Counted from the first letter of the stretch, positions 8,702-17,823 are shown. The stretch: 64,000 nt of DNA from Nonomuraea sp. SYSU D8015 (GCF_008065375.1 NZ_VJYI01000005.1:372001-436000), one strand, 5' to 3'. Program-made: numbers and translations. The notes: generated by a model not told the origin, from the sequence alone.

Positions 8702-10681
8702 ATGGAACTCGATCGACCTGGCCGACTGCTCGCCACGCTCTCGCTGGTGCCCCCGCTCGCCGTAGCGGGCTGGCTGCTGGTGGGGCTCCCGCTGCTGTTG
8801 CTCGGCCGGTTCACGCCGCTGCCCGCGCTGCTGCTCGGCGTGCCCGCGGCCGCCCTGCTGTGCTGGGCGGGGACGCGTCGCCCGGGCAAGGTGGTCGAGG
8901 CCACGTCGTGGCAGGTCGCCGGGGTGATCGCGGTCGCGGTGGCGGCGGGCGTGTTCAACGGGATCCTGCACAGCGAGCAGCTGATCGTCCGGCGCGACCC
9001 GGCCACCTACGCCCAGTACGCCGCCTGGATCGCCGGCCACGGCTCCCTGCCCATCCCCGCTCAGGCCGCGGCGTTCGGCGGTGCCGATCCGGCGCTGGTC
9101 TTCGAGAGCGTCGGGTTCTACGACGTGGGCGGATCGGTGGTGCCGCAGTTCATGCCGGGCCCGCCCATGCTGTTCGCGATCGGCTACTGGCTGGGCGTGC
9201 CGTTCGCGGTGCCGCCGGTGCTGGGGGCGCTGGCCGTCCTCACGCTGGCCGGGGTGGTGGTGCGGCTGGCGGGGGCGCGCTGGGCGGTGCCGGCGGCGCT
9301 GGCGTTCGCGGTGAGCCTGCCGATCCTCTACACCTCGCGCACCACGTTCAGCGAGATCCCGTCGCTGATCCTGCTGTTCGGGGGGCTGGCGCTGGCGCAT
9401 GACGCGCTGGAGCGGCCGGGGTGGCGGCACGGGCTGCTGGCGGGGCTGGTGTTCGGGCTGGCCGTGCTGGTGCGGGTGGACGGGCTGCGGGACGTGCTCC
9501 CGGTGCTGGCGTTCGCGGGATTGCTGATCGCGATGCGGCGCTTCGGCAGGCCGCAGGGCGCGCTCGGACTGCCGATGCTGGCCGGGCTGGTGGCAGGGGC
9601 CGGGCTGGGGATGCTGGCGGCGTACCTGCTCGCCCGCCCTTACCTGACCTATTTGTCGAGCTCTGTCCGGCCGCTGCTGCTCATTTGCGCCGCCGTCGTC
9701 GTGCTGATCGCGATCGGTACGGCCGCCGCTCCCGCCCTCGCCAGGCTCCGGCCGCCGGCCTGGGCTCCCGCGGCCGGAGCGACGCTGGTCGTGCTGCTCA
9801 TGGCCGGGCTCTACGCGCGCCCGTGGTTCCAGACCGTGACCCGCGACCCCGTGAACGGGGAGGACCGGCGCACGTTCACGATGATCGAGACAATCCAGCG
9901 GGCCAACGGCCTGCCCCTGGACGGCACCCGGCTCTACTTCGAGGACTCCCTGCACTGGGTCGCCTGGTACGTCGGCCTCCCCGTGCTCGTGCTGGCCACG
10001 GTCGCGGCCGCCCTGCTCCTCCACAGGCTGCTGCGTGACGGCACGCCGTTCGCCTGGCTGCTGCCGCTGGCGATGATCGGCTGGACCACCGTCACGACGC
10101 TGCTGCGGCCCGAGATCACGCCCGACCACCCGTGGGCCGCCCGCCGCCTGGTCCCCATCGTGATCCCGGGATTGATCCTGCTCGCCGCGTACGCGCTGCG
10201 CGAGCTGCCGAAGCGGCGCTGGGTGGCATCCGTCGCCGTCCTGCTCGTGCTGGTGCCCCCGGCCGTGACCTCGATCGGCACCGCGTTCACGCCGGTCGAG
10301 CGCGGCGAGGCGGCCGCCGTCGAGGCGATGTGCGCGAAGATCCCGCCCGAGGCGTCCGTGCTGATCGTGGAGCGGGTCACCGGCGACCGGTTCACCCAGC
10401 TCGTCCGCGGCATGTGCGACCGTCCGGCGGCGAAGGTCGCGCGCCCTCCGGATTCGGGGGACGTCGCGCCCGAGGCGGAGACACGCCGGCTGATCGAGCG
10501 GGTGCGCGCGGCCGGCCGGGTCCCCGTCGTGCTGGCGGCGAGGCCCGAGCAGGTTTGGCGTTACGGGCCTGCGACGCGCGTGATGGCGCTGGTCACCCTC
10601 CAGGACGAGCGCTCGCTCATCGACCCCCCGAACGGCACGTGGTCACTCGGGATCGACGTGTGGATGGCGGTGGCAGCATGA
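8702..10681 (+). CDS. Large GT-C-type polytopic membrane protein (putative glycosyltransferase)
   Basis: A 659-residue integral membrane protein with twelve or so hydrophobic helices. A periplasmic loop after the third helix reads RRDPATYAQYAAWIAGHG; the Asp there fits the catalytic position of GT-C transferases. A soluble C-terminal region follows the last helices, from residue 530 or so (ERGEAAAVEAMCAKIP onward). The start at 8702 (MELDRPGRLL) leads directly into the first helix; the frame is open upstream to 8489 through the tandem repeat, which is unlikely to be coding. It is followed within 60 bases by a polyprenol-phosphate-sugar synthase-like GT2, a natural supplier of its lipid-linked donor. 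Confidence 0.82.
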   Translation: MELDRPGRLLATLSLVPPLAVAGWLLVGLPLLLLGRFTPLPALLLGVPAAALLCWAGTRRPGKVVEATSWQVAGVIAVAVAAGVFNGILHSEQLIVRRDPATYAQYAAWIAGHGSLPIPAQAAAFGGADPALVFESVGFYDVGGSVVPQFMPGPPMLFAIGYWLGVPFAVPPVLGALAVLTLAGVVVRLAGARWAVPAALAFAVSLPILYTSRTTFSEIPSLILLFGGLALAHDALERPGWRHGLLAGLVFGLAVLVRVDGLRDVLPVLAFAGLLIAMRRFGRPQGALGLPMLAGLVAGAGLGMLAAYLLARPYLTYLSSSVRPLLLICAAVVVLIAIGTAAAPALARLRPPAWAPAAGATLVVLLMAGLYARPWFQTVTRDPVNGEDRRTFTMIETIQRANGLPLDGTRLYFEDSLHWVAWYVGLPVLVLATVAAALLLHRLLRDGTPFAWLLPLAMIGWTTVTTLLRPEITPDHPWAARRLVPIVIPGLILLAAYALRELPKRRWVASVAVLLVLVPPAVTSIGTAFTPVERGEAAAVEAMCAKIPPEASVLIVERVTGDRFTQLVRGMCDRPAAKVARPPDSGDVAPEAETRRLIERVRAAGRVPVVLAARPEQVWRYGPATRVMALVTLQDERSLIDPPNGTWSLGIDVWMAVAA

Positions 10682-10725
10682 AGCGGTTCCTGCACGATGT
10701 GGAGCCGCCTTTAAGGTGGGCAGAG

Positions 10726-10731
10726 TAACCT
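10726..10731 (+). promoter_or_regulatory. Candidate -10 box of a leaderless promoter for the GT2 gene
   Basis: TAACCT ends 8 bases before the GTG at 10740. There is no ribosome site before either candidate GTG. Confidence 0.35.
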
Positions 10732-10739
10732 CGACCCCC

Positions 10740-11669
10740 GTGAGCACGCTTGAGACCCCCAAGAGTGGACCTGCCGTGGAAGAAGCGCCATACGTCACCA
10801 TCGTCCTGCCCTGCTACAACGAGCAGGATCACGTCATCGACGAAGTCGAGCGCATCACGAGGGCCATGGACTCGAGCGGCTACACCTACGAGCTCGTGGC
10901 CATCGACGACTGCTCGACCGACCTGACGCTGGCCAGGCTGCAGGAGGCCGCGCCGAGCTACCCGCACCTGCGCGTGCGCGCCTTCCACCGCAACGGCGGC
11001 GCCGGCACCGTGCGGCGCATCGGCACCCAGGAGGCCAGGGGCGAGATCGTCGTGTGGACCGACGCCGACATGACCTACCCCAACGAGCGCATTCCCGAGC
11101 TGGTGCAGATCCTGGACAAGGACAAGACCATCGACCAGGTGGTCGGCGCGCGCACCAGCGAGGAGGGCTCGCACAAGCTGCTGCGGGTGCCCGCGAAGTT
11201 CGTGATCCGGAAGGTCGCGGAGATGCTGGCCGGTCAGAAGATCCCCGACCTCAACTCGGGGCTGCGGGCCTTCCGCAAGTCGGTGGCCAAGCCCTATCTG
11301 CGGCTGCTGCCTCCCGGGTTCTCGTGCGTGACGACGATCACGCTGTCGTTCCTGTCCAACCAGCACGACATCCACTACCTGCCGATCGAGTACGCCAAGC
11401 GGGCCGGCAAGTCGAAGTTCAGCTTCGTGTCCGACGCCTATCGCTACATCCTCCAGGTGCTGCGGATGATCATGTACTTCAACCCGCTCAAGGTGCTCAT
11501 GCCGCCCGCGTTGTGGCTGGTCGGCATCGGGTTCGTGAAGGGGGTCTGGGACATGATCCAGCACCCGTTCTACTTCCCCGCCAACACCGTCATGATCTTC
11601 CTGTCCGGGATGCTGATCGGGTCCGTGGCCCTGCTGGCCGACCTGATCGTGCGTTCGCGGGGAGAGTAG
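10740..11669 (+). CDS. DPM1/GtrB-like family 2 glycosyltransferase (polyprenyl-phosphate sugar synthase type)
   Basis: A 309-residue GT2 protein. Motifs are VTIVLPCYNE near residue 19, the AIDDCSTD segment, TDADMTYP as the metal-binding DAD site, and DLNSGLRAFRKS, as in dolichol/polyprenol-phosphate mannose synthases. The last 80 residues hold two membrane helices, as in membrane-anchored members. It likely makes a polyprenyl-phosphate sugar, used outside the membrane by the GT-C proteins next door. Start choice is open: GTG at 10716 or GTG at 10740. The latter is preferred because a TAACCT box sits 8 bases before it. The next gene begins 4 bases after its stop. Confidence 0.9.
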   Translation: MSTLETPKSGPAVEEAPYVTIVLPCYNEQDHVIDEVERITRAMDSSGYTYELVAIDDCSTDLTLARLQEAAPSYPHLRVRAFHRNGGAGTVRRIGTQEARGEIVVWTDADMTYPNERIPELVQILDKDKTIDQVVGARTSEEGSHKLLRVPAKFVIRKVAEMLAGQKIPDLNSGLRAFRKSVAKPYLRLLPPGFSCVTTITLSFLSNQHDIHYLPIEYAKRAGKSKFSFVSDAYRYILQVLRMIMYFNPLKVLMPPALWLVGIGFVKGVWDMIQHPFYFPANTVMIFLSGMLIGSVALLADLIVRSRGE

Positions 11670-11673
11670 GCGC

Positions 11674-12735
11674 GTGCGGATCGCGATCGTCGGGCCGACC
11701 TATCCGTACAAGGGCGGCGGGGCGCAGCACACCACCGAGCTGGCGCACCGGCTGTCGGCGCTCGGCCACGACGTGGTGATCGAGTCGTGGCGGGCGCAAT
11801 ACCCGTCGTTCCTCTACCCGGGGCAGCAGACGATCTCGGCGCCCGAGGGCACCCCCTATCCGAAGACCGTCAGAAGGCTCGACTGGCGCCGGCCTGACGG
11901 GTGGGTGGCGGCCGGGCGGCGGATGCGCTCCGCCGACCTCGTGGTGCTGGCCGTGCTGAGCCCGGTGCAGGTCCCCGCCTATTTGGGGATTTTGTACGGG
12001 ATAGGGCGGAAAGTCAGGACGATCGCCCTCTGCCACAACGTGCTGCCGCACGAGCGGAAGCCCTACGACGAGCCGCTGATGAAGGCGCTGCTCAAGCGGG
12101 TCGACGGCGTGCTGACCCACTCCGAGCAGCAGGCCGCGCTGGCCAGAGGGCTCACGGGCAAGCCGGTGAGCGTGGCGGCGCTGCCTCCGCACCTGCCGTC
12201 CACCACGGCCGAGCGGTCCTCCCAGGTGCACCGGCGGCTGCTGTTCTTCGGCATCGTCCGGCCGTACAAAGGGCTCGACCTGCTGCTCAGGGCGCTGCCC
12301 GACGGGGTATCGCTGACCGTGGCGGGGGAGTTCTGGGGCGGGCTGGACGAGACGAAGGCGCTGATCGGCGAGCTGGGCATCGCCGACCGGGTGGACCTGC
12401 GGCCCGGCTACGTCGCCGCCGAGGACGTGCCGAAGCTGTTCGCCGCCGCCGACGCGCTGGTGCTGCCCTACCGCACCGCCACCGCCAGCCAGAACGTCTG
12501 GCTCGGGCACGAGCACGGCGTCCCGGTGATCGCCACCCGCGTGGGCGCGCTCGCCGACCACGTCACCGACGGCGTGGACGGGCTGCTCGTCGAGCCAGGC
12601 GACGTGGGCGCGCTCCGGGACGCGATCGAGCGCTTTTACGCCTCCGGGGAGCCTGAGAGGTTGCGGTCGGGGGTCAAGGCGGTCGATCCCGAGCCGTTCT
12701 GGTCGGCGTACGCGGGCACGCTCCTCGGAACCTGA
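11674..12735 (+). CDS. GT4-type glycosyltransferase
   Basis: A GT-B glycosyltransferase of 353 residues. The N-terminus is MRIAIVGPTYPYKGGGAQHT, the glycine-rich acceptor-domain loop. The donor domain carries LLFFGIVRPYKGLDLLLRAL near residue 190 and a YRTATASQNVWLGHEHGVPVI segment near 268, with a glutamate-containing helix typical of GT4. Translation is probably coupled to the GT2 gene that ends 4 bases upstream, with a GGGGAG ribosome site in that gene's tail. The last 100 bases overlap the 3' end of the oppositely transcribed gene. Confidence 0.9.
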   Translation: MRIAIVGPTYPYKGGGAQHTTELAHRLSALGHDVVIESWRAQYPSFLYPGQQTISAPEGTPYPKTVRRLDWRRPDGWVAAGRRMRSADLVVLAVLSPVQVPAYLGILYGIGRKVRTIALCHNVLPHERKPYDEPLMKALLKRVDGVLTHSEQQAALARGLTGKPVSVAALPPHLPSTTAERSSQVHRRLLFFGIVRPYKGLDLLLRALPDGVSLTVAGEFWGGLDETKALIGELGIADRVDLRPGYVAAEDVPKLFAAADALVLPYRTATASQNVWLGHEHGVPVIATRVGALADHVTDGVDGLLVEPGDVGALRDAIERFYASGEPERLRSGVKAVDPEPFWSAYAGTLLGT

Positions 12736-13595
12736 CGGCCGAGCAGGAACGAGATGCCCGCCGCGGCCGCGTCCGCCAGCGTGAACGCCAGCCGCGACAC
12801 GATCGCCACCGCCAGCGCGGGCCCAGGGCCGATGACCGGCGCGAGCACGAGCACCAGCGCGCCCTCCCGGATCCCGACCCCGGCCGGCACCACGACCGTG
12901 AGGATCCCGGTGGCCCACGCGAACGCGTAGGCCCCGGTCGCGATCACGTAGAGGTCCGGCCGGCCGCTGAGCAGCCAGATGTGGATCCCGTACACGAACC
13001 AGCCGAGCGCCGTCCACGCCACCGCGACGACCACGGTGCGGCCGGGCAGCACGCTCTCCAGCGGCTCCCTGCGCGCGACGCGCAGCGCCAGGTTGAGACC
13101 CCAGGCGAGCACCTTCGGGTGCAGGCACAGGATGATCACCGGCACGAGCAGCACGAGGTACCAGGCCTGCCGCACCGCATCCAGCGTCCAGAGCGTGGCC
13201 GCGGCGATCGAGATCGCGACGCCGATGTTGATCACCAGGCCGAGCGAGATCGTCGCGAACGTGCGCCGCGGCGGGCTGCCGTGGTCGCGGCCCAGGTCCA
13301 TCATCGCCGCGTACGCCCACACCGCGCCCGGGATGTATTTCCCCAGCTGCCCCACGAACATGATCCGCCCGGCGGTCCGCAACGGCACCCGCGTGCCGAG
13401 CCCGGCCAGGATCTCGCGCCAGGCCACCAGCATGAAGAACTGACCCAGCAGCACCGCGGCGAACGCACCGAGCACCGCCCACGGCGACATCGCGGCCACG
13501 GCGCCGGTGGTCTCTTCCCAGTTCTGCGCCAGGCCGTACCCGAGGAAACCCACGGCGACCAGGGCGAGGACGATGCGCAACAGCCGACGCAGCAT
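12636..13595 (-). CDS. LPG-synthase transmembrane / UPF0104 family protein (paralog 1)
   Basis: A 319-residue protein with about eight membrane helices of the LPG_synthase_TM (UPF0104) family. The GQLGKYIPGAVWAYAAMMDLGRD segment near residue 85 is the family's best-conserved stretch. There is no C-terminal aminoacyl-transferase domain, so it is the short, membrane-only form. Such proteins are proposed to move or modify lipids or lipid-linked sugars, but this one's function is unknown. It is clearly related to the protein encoded at 14558-15502 on the other strand. Its 3' end overlaps the GT4 gene by 100 bases, tail to tail. Confidence 0.87.
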   Translation of the reverse strand: MLRRLLRIVLALVAVGFLGYGLAQNWEETTGAVAAMSPWAVLGAFAAVLLGQFFMLVAWREILAGLGTRVPLRTAGRIMFVGQLGKYIPGAVWAYAAMMDLGRDHGSPPRRTFATISLGLVINIGVAISIAAATLWTLDAVRQAWYLVLLVPVIILCLHPKVLAWGLNLALRVARREPLESVLPGRTVVVAVAWTALGWFVYGIHIWLLSGRPDLYVIATGAYAFAWATGILTVVVPAGVGIREGALVLVLAPVIGPGPALAVAIVSRLAFTLADAAAAGISFLLGRQVPRSVPAYADQNGSGSTALTPDRNLSGSPEA

Positions 13596-13719
13596 TCGCT
13601 CAGGCTACGCGTGATCGGCCTGGTAAAGCCAGACGACGCTCGCGACGGGCGCAAGCCGGCAGACGGGCCGGCCACGGTGCCCTTGCGCCCCTTCGACGCC
13701 GTGCCGGCGCTGAGGTGGG

Positions 13720-13725
13720 TACTGT
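13720..13725 (+). promoter_or_regulatory. Candidate -10 box of a leaderless promoter for the methyltransferase
   Basis: TACTGT lies 8 bases before the only in-frame GTG, and there is no ribosome site. Confidence 0.45.
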
Positions 13726-13733
13726 GGGGCTCC

Positions 13734-14561
13734 GTGGGGAAGCAAAGGGTCGCGCAGCTCGAATACTCGGAGTTCCAGTCCGCCATGCTCGACGAGCAGA
13801 AACGGCGGCGCAAGGCAGCGAAGATCATCGCTGTGCTGGAGCACTTCCACGGGCCGCTCGGCGGGCTGACCGTGGGCGACGTGGGCTGCTCGGCCGGGTT
13901 CATCGCCGACGAGCTGGCGCAGGCCGGGGCCAAGCACACGCTGGGCATCGACATCGACGTGCCGGGCCTGCGCAAGGCGGCCGACCGGTTCGGCGACCGG
14001 GTGGCGTTCGTGTGCGGTGACGGCACCGCGCTGCCGTTCCCCGACTCCTCGATCGACGTGCTGGTGTTCAACCACATCTACGAGCACGTGGTCGACCCCG
14101 ACGCGGTGGTGGCCGAGATGCATCGGGTGCTGTCCGACGGCGGGGTGCTCTACCTGGGGCTCGGCAACCGGCTCGGGGTGATGGAGCCGCACTACAAGCT
14201 GCCCTTCCTGTCCTATCTGCCGCCCGCTCTGGCCGACCGGTACGTGCGGGCGTTCGGGCGGGCCGATCACTACTATGAGCGGTTCAGGACTCGGCGCGGG
14301 CTCCGGAAGATGCTGCGGGCCTTCCACGTGTGGGACTACACCTTCCCCGTGCTGGCGACGCCGACGAAGTTCGCCGGGGGCGAGTTGTTCCCCGGCCTGC
14401 CGGGCAAGGTCGTCAAGGCCGTGCTGGCCAGGATGCCGCGCGGGGCGCTGAAGCTGCTGCTTCCGGTGGTGCCGACATACCTGTGGGTGGCCACCAAGAC
14501 GCCCAGGCGTCCTGTGGGCGCGGCCCTGCCGCAGCCCCCCGAACGGGTCCGCCCGCTGTGA
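13734..14561 (+). CDS. Class I SAM-dependent methyltransferase
   Basis: A 275-residue methyltransferase. The SAM-binding motif I is VGDVGCSAGF near residue 46, followed by an acidic loop GIDIDVPG, FVCGDGTALPFPDSSIDVLVFNH as motifs II and III, and an EMHRVLSDGGVLYLG strand, all in Methyltransf_11 order. The start GTG at 13734 is the only plausible one before the conserved core. It lies between two LPG-synthase-like genes and overlaps the next start by 4 bases (GTGA), so the two are translationally coupled. The substrate could be a glycolipid or glycan intermediate, by context only. Confidence 0.88.
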   Translation: MGKQRVAQLEYSEFQSAMLDEQKRRRKAAKIIAVLEHFHGPLGGLTVGDVGCSAGFIADELAQAGAKHTLGIDIDVPGLRKAADRFGDRVAFVCGDGTALPFPDSSIDVLVFNHIYEHVVDPDAVVAEMHRVLSDGGVLYLGLGNRLGVMEPHYKLPFLSYLPPALADRYVRAFGRADHYYERFRTRRGLRKMLRAFHVWDYTFPVLATPTKFAGGELFPGLPGKVVKAVLARMPRGALKLLLPVVPTYLWVATKTPRRPVGAALPQPPERVRPL

Positions 14562-15502
14562 GCGAGCGTCCGGGTGAGGCGGCCGTCGTCGGCGGAACCG
14601 CCGGCGAGGATGCCGTGAACACGCCGCGCCCCGGTGGGTCGCTCGCGAAGAAGCTCGTGCGGATCGGGTTCCTGCTCATCGCGCTCGGGTTCGGCGGGTG
14701 GGCCGTGACGAAGCAGTGGGACGCGGTGGTCGCGGGGTTCGCCCGGCTGTCGTGGGCCGCGCTGGCGGGGTCGCTGGTGGCCGTGGTCGCCGCCCTGCTC
14801 GGGGCCATGCTCACCTGGCGCACGCTGCTGGCCGACCTCGGCTCCCCGCTGCCGCTCCGGCCCGCGGCCAAGGTGTTCTTCGTGGGCCAGCTCGGCAAAT
14901 ACATCCCCGGCGCCGTCTGGCCGGTGCTCGCCCAGATGGAGATGGGCCGCGACCTCGGCGTGCCCCGCCCGCGCAGCGCGGCGGTGTTCTTCCTGATGAT
15001 GCCCATCCAGCTCGCCACCGGCCTGCTGGTCACGCTGGGCACGCTCGGGTGGGATCGCTACGGGTGGCTGCTGCTGTTCATCCCGGTCCTGCTGGTCCTG
15101 CTGGAGCCCAAGGTCATCAACGCGCTGATCGCGTTCGGGCTGCGCAGGCTGAAGCGCGAGCCGCTCGAACGCCCGCTCACCCGCCGCGGCATGCTCACCG
15201 CGCTCGGCTGGGCGCTGGCCGGCTGGACCGCGTACGGCGTGCACCTCTACTTCGTCGCACCCCAGGTCGGCCTGGTGTTCGCCGTCGGCGCCTTCGCGCT
15301 GTCGTGGTGCCTGGGCATCATGACCTTCGTCGTCCCGGCGGGCGCGGGCGTGCGGGAGGTCGCCATGGTGGCGGTGCTGGCGCCCCACCTCGACAGCGGC
15401 GCCGCGATTGCGGTGGCCCTTTCGTCCCGAATTGTCATCATCGTGGGTGATCTCATCTGTGCCGGCCTGGCCGGAATTGCGGCGCGTCGCACCTCGATGT
15501 GA
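14558..15502 (+). CDS. LPG-synthase transmembrane / UPF0104 family protein (paralog 2)
   Basis: A 314-residue protein with about eight helices. It carries the same FFVGQLGKYIPGAVWPV signature as the minus-strand neighbour and similar spacing of basic loops, for example LKREPLERPL against ARREPLESVL. The C-terminal mprF-type catalytic domain is absent. The start GTG at 14558 overlaps the methyltransferase stop by 4 bases. The likely role is lipid or lipid-linked substrate handling in the membrane, inferred from the family and the surrounding glycosyltransferases. Confidence 0.87.
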   Translation: MSERPGEAAVVGGTAGEDAVNTPRPGGSLAKKLVRIGFLLIALGFGGWAVTKQWDAVVAGFARLSWAALAGSLVAVVAALLGAMLTWRTLLADLGSPLPLRPAAKVFFVGQLGKYIPGAVWPVLAQMEMGRDLGVPRPRSAAVFFLMMPIQLATGLLVTLGTLGWDRYGWLLLFIPVLLVLLEPKVINALIAFGLRRLKREPLERPLTRRGMLTALGWALAGWTAYGVHLYFVAPQVGLVFAVGAFALSWCLGIMTFVVPAGAGVREVAMVAVLAPHLDSGAAIAVALSSRIVIIVGDLICAGLAGIAARRTSM

Positions 15503-15595
15503 TTTGCCCCACGATTTAGGGGAGGCTGGTCGTAGGCTGAACTTCAGAGGGGGACGCCGGGTCCCACGTTGATCTTGAGGGGAGAAGATCTTCGT

Positions 15596-16711
15596 ATGCC
15601 TCGTGTGCTCGTCGATGCGGCAGCCGTCCCCGCGGACCGCGGCGCGTTGATCAGATATGTGGACGGGCTCGTGGCAGCCCTTGACCGGGCCGGCGCCGAC
15701 CTCGCCGTCGTCTGCCAGCGGGCCGAAGCGGAGCGATATCGGCGGCTGGCGCCCTCCGCCGACGTCATTCCCGGCCCCGTGGCGATCACCAACAGGGCCG
15801 CCAGGCTCGCCTGGGAGCAGACCGGTTTACCGCTGCTGGCCCGCCAGGCCGGCGCCGACCTGATCCACGCTCCCTACTACTCCATCCCGCTCAGCTCCGG
15901 CCTGCCGACCGTCGTGACAATCCACGACGCCACCTGGTTCACCGAGCCCGACCAGCACAGCCCGCGGGCGTCGTTCTTCCGCTCGGCCACGCGCACCGCC
16001 GTGCGCCACGCGCAGCGCGTGATCGTCCCGTCCAAGGCGACCAGGGACGAGCTCGTCCGCGTGCTCTCCGCCGACCCGACCCGCATCGACGTCGCCTACC
16101 ACGGCGTCGACCTGGCGCAGTTCCACCCGCCGAGCGAGGAGGAGATCCGCCGGGCCGCCCTGCGTTGCGGGCTGCACGGGCAGCCCTATGTGGCGTTCCT
16201 GGGCAATCTCGACCCACGCAAGAACGTCCCCAACCTCATCCGCGGCTTCGCCGCCGCCGTGAAGCGGCTGGAGAAGCCGCCCGCGCTGGTGATCGGCGGG
16301 GGCGTGCACGAGGACGACGTCGACGCCGCCTGCCGGGAGGTCGAGGCCACGGTCAGGGTCGTGCGGCCGGGCTACCTGCGCGCGCCCGACCTGCCCGGGT
16401 TCCTCGGCGGGGCGCTCGTGGTGGCCTTTCCCTCGCGCGGCGAGGGGTTCGGGCTGCCCGTGCTGGAGGCCATGGCCTGCGGCGCGCCCGTGCTGACGAC
16501 ACACCGGACGTCGCTGCCCGAGGTCGGCGGGGACGCCGTGGCCTACACTGAGCCGGACGCCGACAGCATCGCCGCGGCGCTCGGGCAGCTGCTCGCCTCC
16601 TCCGAACGGAGACGGCAGCTGCAGGAGGCCGGGCTGGCGAGAGCCCGCGAGTTCACATGGGACGCCTCGGCCGAGGCGCACCTCAGCTCCTACCAGCGCG
16701 CAATGGAATAG
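15596..16711 (+). CDS. GT4-type glycosyltransferase
   Basis: A 371-residue GT-B enzyme of the WbaZ/mannosyltransferase-like group. VTIHDATWF sits in the acceptor domain, VAFLGNLDPRKNVPNLIRGF opens the donor domain near residue 200, and AFPSRGEGFGLPVLEAMACG near residue 280 is the ExxxxxxxE-type donor site. The ATG at 15596 has a GGGGAG ribosome site about 10 bases upstream. It precedes the nucleotidyltransferase gene by 17 bases, so a donor-sugar maker and a user lie together. Mannose is a reasonable but unproven donor. Confidence 0.92.
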   Translation: MPRVLVDAAAVPADRGALIRYVDGLVAALDRAGADLAVVCQRAEAERYRRLAPSADVIPGPVAITNRAARLAWEQTGLPLLARQAGADLIHAPYYSIPLSSGLPTVVTIHDATWFTEPDQHSPRASFFRSATRTAVRHAQRVIVPSKATRDELVRVLSADPTRIDVAYHGVDLAQFHPPSEEEIRRAALRCGLHGQPYVAFLGNLDPRKNVPNLIRGFAAAVKRLEKPPALVIGGGVHEDDVDAACREVEATVRVVRPGYLRAPDLPGFLGGALVVAFPSRGEGFGLPVLEAMACGAPVLTTHRTSLPEVGGDAVAYTEPDADSIAAALGQLLASSERRRQLQEAGLARAREFTWDASAEAHLSSYQRAME

Positions 16712-16716
16712 TTCGG

Positions 16717-16722
16717 TAACCT
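16717..16722 (+). promoter_or_regulatory. Candidate -10 box of a leaderless promoter for the nucleotidyltransferase
   Basis: TAACCT ends 6 bases before GTG at 16729. A CACGGAG sequence in the same place could instead be a weak ribosome site for the ATG at 16732. Confidence 0.3.
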
Positions 16723-16728
16723 CACGGA

Positions 16729-17823
16729 GTGATGGAGAGCTCTTTGCCAGACCTCGAGGCGATCCTCCTGGTCGGGGGGCAGGGCACGCGCCTGCGTCCG
16801 CTGACACTGGGCACGCCCAAGCCGCTGCTGCCGACTGCCGGAGTGCCGTTCCTGGCCCACCAGCTGGCCCGCGCGCGATCGTTCGGCGTGCGCCGGATCG
16901 TGTTCGCCACCTCCTACAAGGCGGCCATGTTCGAGCCCGCTTTCGGCGACGGGGCGGCGTTCGGGCTCTCTCTCGAATACATGACGGAGGAGACCCCGCT
17001 CGGCACCGGCGGCGCGATCCGCAACGCCGCCGAGGCGCTCACCTCGGGCCCGTCCGACCCCGTGCTCATCCTGAACGGGGATATTCTGTCCGGACACGAC
17101 ATCGGCCACCAAGTGCGCATGCACCTCGCACGGCAGGCCGCTGTAACGCTCCATTTGACAGAAGTGGACGATCCCTCTCGATTCGGATGCGTGCCGACCG
17201 ACGAGAGCGGGCGGGTCACGGCGTTCCTGGAGAAGACCCCCAATCCGGTGACCAACCGGATCAACGCCGGCTGCTACGTCTTCACCCGATCGGTGATCGA
17301 CTCGATCCCGAAGGACGCGGTCGTGTCGGTGGAGCGGGAGACGTTCCCCGGGCTGATCGGGTCAGGCGAGCTCGTGCTCGGATACGCCACCCGCACCTAC
17401 TGGCTCGACGTCGGCACCCCCGCCGCGTTCGTCCAGGGCTCGCGTGACCTGGTGCTGGGGCGGCTGGAGTCGCCGGCGCTGCCGGGGCCGACGGGCGAAT
17501 ACCTGGCGCTGCCCGGGGCCCTGCTGTCGCCGGAGGCCAAGGTCGAGGGCGGCACGGCCGTCGGCGCGCGGGCGGTCGTCGAGGCCGGGGCCACGGTGGT
17601 CGGTTCGGTGCTGCTCGACGACTGCGTCGTCGAGACGGGCGCGTCCGTGACGGACTCCGTGGTCGGCAACGGCGCGCGGGTCTGCGCGGGCACGGTGGTG
17701 CGTGACGCCGTGATCGGCGATGGGGCCGTCGTGGGGCCCGGCAACGAGTTGCAGAACGGCGTGCGCATCTGGCCCGGGATCGAGCTCCCCGAGCGCGCGA
17801 TGCGCTACTCCAGCGACGTCTGA
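16729..17823 (+). CDS. Sugar-1-phosphate nucleotidyltransferase (mannose-1-phosphate guanylyltransferase-like)
   Basis: Makes a nucleotide sugar from a sugar-1-phosphate and NTP. The N-terminal 240 residues are a nucleotidyltransferase domain: LVGGQGTRLRPLT at about 13-25, the TPKPLLP lysine, LNGDIL, the RINAGCYVF sugar-binding strand and YWLDVGTP. The last 110 residues are hexapeptide repeats forming a left-handed beta helix (GTAVGARAVVEAGATVVGS and similar). The same architecture in mycobacteria is the GDP-mannose pyrophosphorylase next to the wbbL and fbi genes; sequence alone does not separate GDP-mannose from glucose or rhamnose nucleotides. Phosphomannomutase and phosphomannose isomerase are encoded at 40.4-43 kb. 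Confidence 0.88.
   Translation: MMESSLPDLEAILLVGGQGTRLRPLTLGTPKPLLPTAGVPFLAHQLARARSFGVRRIVFATSYKAAMFEPAFGDGAAFGLSLEYMTEETPLGTGGAIRNAAEALTSGPSDPVLILNGDILSGHDIGHQVRMHLARQAAVTLHLTEVDDPSRFGCVPTDESGRVTAFLEKTPNPVTNRINAGCYVFTRSVIDSIPKDAVVSVERETFPGLIGSGELVLGYATRTYWLDVGTPAAFVQGSRDLVLGRLESPALPGPTGEYLALPGALLSPEAKVEGGTAVGARAVVEAGATVVGSVLLDDCVVETGASVTDSVVGNGARVCAGTVVRDAVIGDGAVVGPGNELQNGVRIWPGIELPERAMRYSSDV

Noticed and set aside
11590..13482. Long minus-strand frame across the GT4 and UPF0104 genes
   Set aside because: Low-complexity translation; it conflicts with two well-supported genes on either strand.
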